Assembly (NCBI GenBank): GCA_029237695.1
Contig: CM055265.1
Span: 85,347,447 to 85,411,446 of the forward strand
Reading direction: 5' to 3'
DNA: 64,000 bases
Source: Conchocele bisecta
Lineage: Eukaryota; Mollusca; Bivalvia; Lucinida; Thyasiridae
The translations under genes were made by a program, and so were the position numbers. Under the pieces are notes generated by a model. It worked only from the letters and a program-made list of their open reading frames with translations. It was not told the DNA's origin and ran no database searches. The stretch's first letter is position 1, and every line of letters begins with the position of its first letter. Positions 56,748 through 64,000 of the stretch are shown piece by piece.

Positions 56748-57012
56748 AACACCACCATTAAACTTACCAATCGCCTGCACAGGTTGAAGTGACGGACCAT
56801 GTCTATAAAAAAGATCAATAGGTGACAAATAAAAAGCTAAATACATTCTTTACTTCTCCTATACACATATGTGTATAAGAGGGAGTAAAGAAGTTCTTTT
56901 TAGCGTATTTTTTTCTCACTTATTGGTGTTTTTTGGTATATGTAATGTATTTATAGACCATGGTCCGTCACTTCAACCAGTGCAGGCGATTGGTAAGTTT
57001 AACGGTGGTGTT
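56748..57012. mobile_element. GTTGAAGTAACGGACC MITE with extended arms, family 4
   Basis: Arms of about 58 bases: ACACCACCATTAAACTTACC, AATCGCCTGCAC and GGTTGAAGTGACGGACCATG at the left, complements at the right. The centre has TATACACATATGTGTATA. Longer conserved arms than in the other family members. Confidence 0.75.
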
Positions 57013-57044
57013 TCCTCGTCTCGGAATCCCGATATCCCTGGTTC

Positions 57045-57247
57045 GGCCCTTTCACTAAACTTCATACAACTAAAATGTTCGTAAGTGCAAATTTAGGATC
57101 GTCTGATATGCATATGCTGCCTAAGCTCAATAAATGTAAATCCAATAATTGCTTACAAGAAAACATTGTTAATGTGAAATTTACAGACTATCATAATTTT
57201 GCACTTACGAACATTTCAGTCGTACAAAGTTTAGTGAAACGGCCCCC
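57045..57247. mobile_element. Family 7 MITE inserted in the old repeat
   Basis: GGCCCTTTCACTAAACTTCA to TTTAGTGAAACGGCCCCC, complete but with a shortened centre. Confidence 0.7.
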
Positions 57248-57394
57248 AGGTCAGGTTAATCTAATTTCAGGGCTGAATATATACTATATATTGTATTTCT
57301 GTGTGTAAATATTCAGTTCTGATTTTCGGATTCCCCCCCCCCCCCCCCCCCACCTCACAGCAGGTGACATACGGGAGTTCACCCCGTTAACCGG

Positions 57395-57711
57395 TAGCCT
57401 ATTTCATCAACATTGCAAAGTATACTTTTCTAGAAAAGTATACTTTGAGGGAGAAATTTTCAATCTTAGGATAAATTTATTAATTTTTATTATACTGAAT
57501 TTATTACATTATCACAGCCATAATTACTGAATTATTATGGCTGTGATAATGTAATAAATTCAGTATACTAATTCTGCATACTTTTAATCATCAAATATAT
57601 GCAGTCGTTAGTTCTGTATGAACTAATGCATTTCAGGAAAAATAAATGATTACTCCCTCAAAGTATACTTTGCTAGAAATGTATACTTTGCAATGTTGGT
57701 GAAATCGGCTA
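57395..57711. mobile_element. TAGCC-ended MITE, family 21, copy 1
   Basis: TAGCCTATTTCATCAACATT to ATGTTGGTGAAATCGGCTA. AAAGTATACTTT blocks are inverted near both ends, and the central palindrome is TTACATTATCACAGCCATAA. 317 bp. Confidence 0.8.
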
Positions 57712-57780
57712 CTGACCTCAAATAACATTAGCTGTTGACAGGCCGTTAAACACCATTAAATAAATCAATAAACCCACGGG

Positions 57781-58159
57781 TGATTGCGGTACTTTCCGTA
57801 TATGTGGTTGTGATTGGAGAAATGGGGCTTATTGGTCCAATTACATTTCGTTACACTGCATTACATACGCGTTATGACGGAGTCGTCTTTCCAAATGTGC
57901 ATTTGAAGCGTTCTTTGTTTACTTTTTACCTCATGGAGAGTGACCTAAGAATTGTGTTAGTACGCACTTTATTAGGTAAGTTTATGGTAATATTTTGTCT
58001 CCCACTAACAATATAGTGAAGTATGATACGATGTCAACGCCCTGCAGGTTTTTTCTATATTTTAGTGCGCGAAGTGTAAACGCACATTTTTACTGTGTAG
58101 CGTGGTGTAGCGATATAGTGCAACCCGTTGCATATATAGCGGTAAATGTGCAGTTATAC
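57781..58159. other. Unassigned stretch with a solo ADPDQT left end
   Basis: TATGTGGTTGTGATTGGAGA at 57801-57836 is a left arm only. Nothing else recognised. Confidence 0.4.
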
Positions 58160-58412
58160 CTCTGCATCCACACAGTGTGATCAGGATCTGCACTGTTCGC
58201 CAGACCATCAATGAAACACCAGTCATTGCTTCTAGCAAGCAATAAATAGCCACAAAATTATTTTCAGACAAGTCAATTTATGTTCTCAAAAAATATTAAA
58301 ATTACTTGCAAAAAGTGCAGACCCTGATGAGACGGCTCGTCCGAGCCGTCTCATATGGATCTACACTGTTTGCCAATGCCACTATACAGGCATGCGGTTT
58401 TGAAAGGGTTAA
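58160..58412. mobile_element. ADPDQT fragment followed by TTAA-type MITE right half
   Basis: 58160-58247 has CACAGTGTGATCAGGATCTG and GCTTCTAGCAAGCAAT. 58275-58412 has GACGGCTCGTCCGAGCCGTC and ends GAAAGGG-TTAA (58409-58412), the piggyBac-like right end; no left TTAA-CCC is visible. Confidence 0.55.
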
Positions 58413-58549
58413 AGTAACGGAACAAGATGCATACATACATTAAATATACAGGTACATAAATATATCAGTAAGGATAGAAAAATAATTGTTTTCACTTACT
58501 GATAATGTTAGATATAATTAGTGCATTTATATACCTTGGTTCGTTACTC
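58413..58549. mobile_element. Family 4 MITE, short copy
   Basis: AAGTAACGGAACAAGATGCA to ACCTTGGTTCGTTACTC with inverted ATATCAGTAAGNATAG-type blocks. Confidence 0.55.
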
Positions 58550-58592
58550 ATGTGTCCTAATATATATATGAAAAGTCATGCAGAGCATGATG

Positions 58593-59716
58593 TTATTAGC
58601 CGATCAAATCAGGGTTCAATATATGTCCTCATTTTAGTAGTTACTGAGTCTCTGGGGGGGGGGGGGGGGGGGGATGAATGAGCGAGCGAGTATTGGTGTT
58701 TAACGGCCTATCAACAGCTAAGGTCATTTAAGGCCGGGCCAACGGGTTGTACTATCCCGCATTAAACGGGTCCACGATGAGGAAAATTCCCAACATCAGT
58801 CACTTTAGTAGCTCGGCCCCAAAGTAATATGATTTGCCATACGCTTATTACTTCTTAATGGAGCATAACAGGTTAACGTTGTCACTTGTTTATCCCTTGT
58901 TTATCGATTTAAATGGTTTAAATCGACTCGAAGCTTACGTTCAACGGCCGCACAAACTCGATTGAACTGCACGCCTTCCAATGATATAAATACGCAGCGC
59001 GTTTAAATAGTCAATTACGTTTTTTTAATGTGCGCACTGGTCATTTAAAAAGGGGCCAATCCGTGATTTTTTGCGCGATGTCGGGCGCAAGACAATCAAT
59101 AATTTGCGGCATTGACAATAATTAAGGGGGATTGCCGCAATCGCGCGTGCTGGATGCATCCCTGCCATCCCTGCATGATAAACAAATCAAAGTTCGCTAT
59201 GAAGGGCAATTCTTCGTTTTGATGGGTGGAAAATTTTGTGAATACGCGATCCAATGGGATAAACCCGAGATGCTGGGGTTGCTAGTCGGAGGAGATTTTG
59301 AGCAGAGGTCGATTATAAATTAGCCGAATAAACACATTTTACGCGATTATACGTGGCTGAAACTTGTTCTGTATAATAAATAAAAGCTTTAAATTAGCCC
59401 AATAATCGGCGTATGTTGGCGTATATGGCCATTAGAGCCAACTATGGACTTCAACAACAACAACTTCCGGGTTCAATCTCTTCCGGCGTTCAGCTCATTA
59501 CGTATTCAAAATTGTGTTATTTGGCTATATTTAAAGTTTTAAACGGAGATAATTGCCAAAAATGCAAACTTTATCGGTTGATGCAATTTGGAAATGATAC
59601 AGCAAAATTCGCGTTCGTAGATTACCGAATAGCGGAGAAAAGGGTTGCTACAAACTTTTTCAGAATTCGATGGATGACCAATATATTAGCCGATCTATAA
59701 ATAGATCGGCTAATAA
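58593..59716 (+). mobile_element. Composite element bounded by TTATTAGCCGATC, copy B (empty site)
   Basis: TTATTAGCCGATC at 58593-58605 and its complement at 59704-59716. It corresponds to copy A (1472-4480) without the two LINE-like inserts. The LINE target TATAAATTAGCCGA is single at 59314-59327. Unlike A, it carries a 20-base G run (58654-58673) and a GTTTAACGGCCTATCAACAG repeat near 58690. Outer CATGCAGAGCATGATG is shared with copy A, so the element may extend slightly further left. Confidence 0.7.
59413..59700 (+). CDS. Uncharacterised ORF, copy B counterpart
   Basis: 95 codons, the match of the 88-codon frame at 1488-1754. It has seven extra codons (KLYRLMQ region) in phase. Both end ILADL inside the terminal hairpin. 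No domain recognised; function unknown. Confidence 0.22.
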   Translation: MLAYMAIRANYGLQQQQLPGSISSGVQLITYSKLCYLAIFKVLNGDNCQKCKLYRLMQFGNDTAKFAFVDYRIAEKRVATNFFRIRWMTNILADL

Positions 59717-59750
59717 TAATATGTTTGGAACCAGTTACTTCAACCTGTGG

Positions 59751-60040
59751 TTTAGTAGATATACAAATACATTTGTGTAGCATCGCTTGTAAAATACAGT
59801 ATGTCGTGTATTGTATTGCAAACAAGAATGATTTCCAAAAATGTCATGTCTTAGATCTTGAAACAGAAGCACATTATTTAAAATCTAATTATCTGCCTTG
59901 CCAGTGCTAAACTCCGTTGATGACTTTTGCAAATTGGTTAAATATGTTAAATTACTTCAAAAAAAGTAAATGGCCCAGCTGTTAGCTTTCTCATAGTTCA
60001 CGTGTTTGACCATTAGTACATTGAGAGAAAACAGAGAAAT
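59751..60040. other. Unassigned stretch
   Basis: Begins with a solo family 4 end (CCAGTTACTTCAACCTGTGG at 59731-59750). Nothing else recognised. Confidence 0.4.
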
Positions 60041-60230
60041 GTGTATGTGACTGGGGAGAAATTGGGCTTATTGGATGTGTGACCAGTCTAGAATATGATC
60101 AAATAACACACTCCTGTAGCCTGAGAACTAACGCTTGCTAGAAGCATGACGGATGCTTCATTGATGAAGCGGCGAACGGTGCGAAGGCACAAGCTGACCT
60201 GGATCTCCCATTTGTCCAGTCACAACCACA
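60041..60230. mobile_element. ADPDQT-family MITE, internally shortened
   Basis: GTATGTGACTGGGGAGAAAT to TTTGTCCAGTCACAACCACA. Part of the right half is missing. The next MITE begins inside its last bases. Confidence 0.7.
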
Positions 60231-60455
60231 CACGCCATGTGATTTTGTACCTTCGGACATCTGCGTAATTTCATGAAATACGTTTACAACATTTACAATA
60301 TTTTTCATAAATAAAGTCAAAAGTTGACAAATATTGTACTCTGAACATTTTGTCATCTTTTGACGCCATTTACGGAAAATATTGTAAATTTTGTAAACGT
60401 ATTTCATGAAATTACGCAGATGTCCGAATGTACAAAATCACACGGCGTGTCTCAA
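60229..60455. mobile_element. GAGACACGCC MITE, family 5, full copy
   Basis: CACACGCCATGTGATTTTGT to ACAAAATCACACGGCGTGTC, with long arms TGAAATACGTTTACAA and ACATCTGCGTAATTTCATG. Joined to the ADPDQT element with no gap. Confidence 0.75.
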
Positions 60456-60599
60456 ATGAATAAGTAAGAAGATGCCATGCTGGTTTGAACTAGAGAAGAA
60501 CCTATAACGGTAAATACAGAGATGGACGGAGCGAATGAAAACAAACACTTGAATATGGGTCAGTGGGTTCGAGAAAATGTGCATTGCGACTTGTGCGGC

Positions 60600-60972
60600 T
60601 AGCGTAGGCCCTGTAGCCTATTTCATCAAAATTGCAAAGTATACTTTACTAGCAAAGTATACTTTGAGGGAGTAAATCATTTATTTTTCCTGAAATGCAT
60701 TATTTCATATAGAACTAACAAATGCATATATTTCATGATTAAAAGTATGCAGAATTATTATACTGAATGTATTACATTATCACAGCCAAATGGCTGTGAT
60801 AATGTAATAAATTCAGTATAATAAAAATTAATAAATTTATCATAAAATTGAAAATTTCTCCCTCAAAGTATGCTTTGCTACTAAAGTATACTTTGCAATG
60901 TTGATGAAATGGGCTACTGATCATAATGCGCAGCATCTGCACAATCTGATCATTACCTACGCTGTTCGCCAT
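60600..60972. repeat. ADPDQT hairpin interrupted by TAGCC MITE
   Basis: TAGCGTAGGCCCTG (ending 60613) and TGATCATAATGCGCAGCATC (from 60918) are the two sides of a short ADPDQT hairpin closing with ACCTACGCTGTTCGCC. The MITE at 60614-60916 lies between with CTG on both sides. Confidence 0.7.
60614..60916. mobile_element. TAGCC-ended MITE, family 21, copy 2
   Basis: TAGCCTATTTCATCAAAATT to ATGTTGATGAAATGGGCTA with the same AAAGTATACTTT blocks and CATTATCACAGCCA centre as 57395-57711. A CTG triplet flanks both ends (60611-60613 and 60917-60919), a 3 bp target duplication. Confidence 0.8.
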
Positions 60973-61509
60973 TCAGTACTCAAGTCTAGCTTGGTGCTAG
61001 AATTTGGAAATTTAGCCAAAATTAACTGATAACGCGAAAGAAAGACAATATTATTTTACATTTGCTCTAATATTTGTAAAAACAAATAGTTAAAATGTCC
61101 ATTGTGAAATCAAAAATGTATGCCACTTATCGTTTAGTAGAAACTATATCCTTGACAAAGGCCTTGTGCCGAAACGTCGGAAAAGTGGGTTCCTGGTTTT
61201 TGCAGAATAGTTCAACATTTCAGAAATATTACTAGCCATTTGACTTAGTAGCGAAATGGCTACCAGTCGAGCCAACATAGCAAGCATTTATCTCTTCATC
61301 GTCACCAAAATCCGACTCTGATGATGAACAGATGTTTCTCAGTCCGTATTTCAGTCGTGTGTGGGAGGGACCGTGCTTATAGACACTTCCTGCGGAATTC
61401 GGTCAATACGTGCAACGGTCAGACGCTAATGACCGGAACTGGGAATTCAAGGGACAAAGCATTCCGAAGGGCCATAGTTCATAGTCAGAATAGTGACACG
61501 TCAAAACAC
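60973..61509. other. Unassigned stretch with a GCCGAAACGTCGG motif
   Basis: TTGACAAAGGCC followed by GTGCCGAAACGTCGG (61152-61180) matches a linker often seen next to retroelement sequences. No full element is recognised around it. Confidence 0.35.
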
Positions 61510-61860
61510 AAAACAGTGTGTGTATCCGTTCACACACACAGGCACTATGTAGTATGAACGAGAAAAGCCTCTTTAAGTCATACCCAATTTTATTCTGATA
61601 TTAAATATCTAGAAGGTAAAACACTCGCCATCTTTTCAACCAACGGAAGTGGATTATTTGCCTAGGGCCCCGGCTCGCTAATTCAGTAATTGTAACGCGT
61701 ACGAAGGCCGGGACCAGCAGGGTAGGGTCCCGGCCTTCTCGCGCGTTACAATTATTGAATCAACGAGCCAGGCCCAATGTACACTAGTACCACTTCCGTT
61801 GGTTGAAAAGTTTTGACGTTCATACCGCAGAGTGCCTGTGTTCACACACACTTGTTTTGG
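61510..61860. mobile_element. 350 bp imperfect palindrome
   Basis: Outer arms GTGTGTGTATCCGTTCACAC and CACAGGCACT..AGTATGAACG pair with 61815-61855. Inner arms CTTTTCAACCAACGGAAGTG and ATTCAGTAATTGTAACGCG pair with 61735-61812. The tip is GGCCGGGACC..GGTCCCGGCC. Single copy in the window. Confidence 0.75.
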
Positions 61861-61978
61861 GGCACCGAAGTTAAGTACGGTTTCCAACTAGGGTCGTAGA
61901 ATCGAATGACCCTGTCCCAACATAATATTTGTTGTCGGATGTTTTTCTGTGTCTTTTGTTTCCGCTACGAGAGAAATC

Positions 61979-62411
61979 AGGGTATGGGATCACGTGATCT
62001 ATTGTTCACACTGCCGTAATGGCAGGTCTCAGGTAAATACGACTGCGGTCCCTTACTTTAAATGATGACCATGTTCCAGCTGTTAATACTACGAGTCCGT
62101 CAATATCAAATTTAGCAGCACTACTTGTGTAGTTAGTCTGAACATTCTGCAGAGAAATTTGAATCGGACGAAATCGAACGTTGTTTAAACTTGGTCCAAT
62201 TACAATTTCTCTGCAGAATGTTCAGACTAACTACATAAGTAATGCTGCTAAATTTGGTATTGGCGGACTCGTGGTGTTAACGGCTGGAACATGGTCATCA
62301 TTAAAAGGAGAGAAACTGCAGTCGTATTGATGAAAAATAATATTTACCCGAGACCTCATGGGCGCCGCCATTAATGCAGTGTAAACAATAGACCACGTGA
62401 TCCCATACCCT
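61979..62411. mobile_element. GGGTATGGGATCACGTG foldback, family 23, intact copy
   Basis: AGGGTATGGGATCACGTGAT to GACCACGTGATCCCATACCCT. The inner arms AACATTCTGCAGAGAAATTT and TTAGTCTGAACATTC meet at GAACGTTGTTTAAACTTGG, the site where the other copy holds a LINE. No ORF. Confidence 0.85.
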
Positions 62412-62593
62412 GGAAATAAGAATAGTGTGTAAACACAATATGACCTTCGTATTCATTAACTCATCTGTTTTGAAGATCTATTGTCACGACCTCGGCGTCG
62501 TCCGCGTCCTCGTCGTCCACATTCGGATGTCGATTACATTCGAGTCATTTGTTTAACAACCCATTGGCATAAGTTCTTGGAACGTGGACACAG

Positions 62594-62884
62594 ATTTCTA
62601 CGGAGACCCGCAGGAGACGTAGACTTTTTTTTTTTATTAATTCGTTCCCACGAAATAACAATTGTTAATTTGTTAATTCGAGGGAACGAATTGTTAATTC
62701 CAATTGTTAATTCGAGGGTAAGAATTGTTAATTCCAGGGAACGAATTGAGGGAAAGAATTGTTAATTCGAGGGAACGAATTGTTAATTCCAGGGAACGAA
62801 TTGTTAAATTGAGCGAACGAATTGGTATTTCGTGGGAACGAATTAATAAACAAAATCCATGTCCCCTGCGGGGCTCCGTAGATT
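62594..62884. mobile_element. Inverted-repeat element with palindromic array core, family 2, copy 2
   Basis: ATTTCTACGGAGACCCGCAG to CTGCGGGGCTCCGTAGAT. The core has about nine units of GGGAACGAATTGTTAATTC. Shorter than the copy at 786 because it holds mostly one orientation of the array. Confidence 0.75.
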
Positions 62885-63103
62885 CCTTCATGCTTCTCTC
62901 ACCACATCACTCTAACAATCCACCAATCATCCATGGTATTGACCTAATATAAATCTGGCAAATAATGCAGTTCTGGATCAGATTACGTAGATATGTAGGA
63001 TGTTCTGGATCAATTCTAGTCGAAAACACTATAATTGCTCATATACATTGTCTTCACGCCACTTGTATCATTTGCAATGCATTCCTTTCTGTGCATCCCG
63101 TGT

Positions 63104-63333
63104 GACCCGTGCTCGTACGACAAAAATGTTCGTAAGTGCAAATGTAGGACCGTCTGGAAATTTCAATTGGTGGATTTACATTTATTGAGCATAGGCTGCA
63201 TAAGCAGCCTATGCTCAATACATGTAAATCAAATAATTGTTTACAAGAAAACATTGTTAATGTGAAATTCACAGACTATCATAATGTTACACTTACGAAC
63301 AATTTATTCGTAAGAAGTTTAATGAAACGGCCC
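63104..63333. mobile_element. Family 7 MITE, left end eroded
   Basis: CTCGTACGACAAAAATGTTC to GTTTAATGAAACGGCCC; the central TTGAGCATAGGCTGC-GCAGCCTATGCTCAA palindrome is the best preserved of the family. Confidence 0.75.
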
Positions 63334-63522
63334 ACTGGACTCCCACCACATTTTGAGATGCGTTGTTCATTAACAATGTGTTCTTGTTTTGCACGCGAGC
63401 TGTCCAAAGGAATACTATGCAAATAGTGCAGAAAACAGTGTATGTATTTTGAACCGGAAAAGCAAGGCTATAATTATATCTCGCACGGTTATTTGGGAAC
63501 AGTGCCTCACCATTGACTCATT

Positions 63523-63739
63523 TGTGACTGTGACTGGAGAAATGGGGCTTATATGATTTGTGACCAGTTTAGCCCCTGATTCAAATATCACACTCCGGTA
63601 ACGTGATAACGATCTATATTGCTTATTAAAAGCATGACGGGTGTTTCATTGATGGAATGGCGAGCAATGCCAATCCTGATCTGGATCTACACTGCAGGTC
63701 CCAAACCCCGTAGGTCCCATTTCTCCAGTCACAGCCACA
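63523..63739. mobile_element. ADPDQT-family MITE
   Basis: TGTGACTGTGACTGGAGAAA to TTTCTCCAGTCACAGCCACA. GATCTGGATCTACACTGCAG and GCATGACGGGTGTTTCATTG are kept. Confidence 0.75.
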
Positions 63740-64000
63740 AATATTGTGTATCTTTGCTTTTGTGATTCACAATGTATCGGCTGTTGGTTGTATGAACAGG
63801 TCTGTGTGTGTCCTTCGTAGGGACAAATCAATTTCAATCCAACGATCCCTGATAATGAATACTTGTTTACAAAATGTGGCTTTTGTAACAGCTCTCAGAC
63901 ATGCGTATCGTTGCTGAATCGCACTAATGCTGATTCCGCCATTACGATTCCATATACCACGTGATCATGTACGTATTTGCACGGTCATCTAGTATTTGCA
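63740..64000. other. Unassigned window end
   Basis: TACCACGTGATCATGTACGT near 63956 resembles a family 11 end but the rest lies beyond the window. Confidence 0.35.

Larger units (their letters stand above)
57013..57780. other. Old repeat (possible SINE) interrupted by two MITEs
   Basis: CGATATCCCTGGTTCGGCCC (57028), CAGGTCAGGTTAATCTAATT (57247), ATTCAGTT and GACAGGCCGTTAAACACCAT (57735) appear in the order found at 11517-11810. The family 7 MITE (57045) and TAGCC MITE (57395) interrupt it. GTTTAACGGCC-CAACAG pieces also occur at 58688-58735. I suspect a SINE but cannot assign a tRNA head. Confidence 0.4.

Overview
This is 64 kb of animal nuclear DNA, most likely from a bivalve mollusc and possibly a heterodont clam. 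The AT-rich sequence is packed with short inverted-repeat transposons and holds fragments of LINE retrotransposons, a nuclear-type tRNA gene with a Pol III terminator, and a 6.3 kb satellite. The most frequent dispersed repeat translates in one frame to an 'ADPDQT'-type peptide that I recall from predicted proteins of clams and relatives. That taxonomic call is inference. No host protein-coding gene can be recognised. The only protein signals are two 5'-truncated LINE reverse-transcriptase tails, a LINE-like C-terminal remnant, a 42-codon SAP-like fragment, and an uncharacterised ORF kept open in both copies of one element.

Layout. 0-10 kb: inverted-repeat elements and a 3 kb composite element carrying two LINE insertions. 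10.2-16 kb: the most repeat-poor stretch, with no convincing gene but several YY1-like motifs and a faint 210 bp duplication. 16-29 kb: dense MITEs, a 415 bp direct duplication, a 1.2 kb element with an array core, a (CGATAA)n microsatellite and a ~78 bp minisatellite. 29.37-35.65 kb: a satellite built from interleaved 17 and 20 bp units centred on ACTAGT. 35.7-49 kb: MITEs, a tRNA-Asn(GUU) gene at 39.06 kb flanked by duplicated hairpin repeats, and long unassigned stretches. 49-64 kb: a foldback element split by a LINE, an intact reference copy of that foldback at 62 kb, many nested MITEs, and the second copy of the 3 kb composite element without its LINE.

Together the pieces read as an archive of transposon activity. 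Nearly every repeat family occurs at least twice, so filled and empty insertion sites can be compared inside the window. Several insertions have defined breakpoints: a 14 bp duplication for one LINE, about 5 bp for another, TA for the CATATG-array elements, CTG for a TAGCC-ended element, and TTAA for piggyBac-like elements. A recurring theme is elements whose ends are ordinary inverted repeats but whose cores are arrays of tiny self-complementary units based on GAATTNNCAATTC, GCTAGC/GAGCTC or CATATG. This is the most distinctive feature of the window.

Limits. Family names for transposons are inferred from end sequences and target sites only. Copy boundaries were read by eye and may be off by a few bases. 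Poly-G/C runs and the indel-rich satellite are probably affected by assembly errors.
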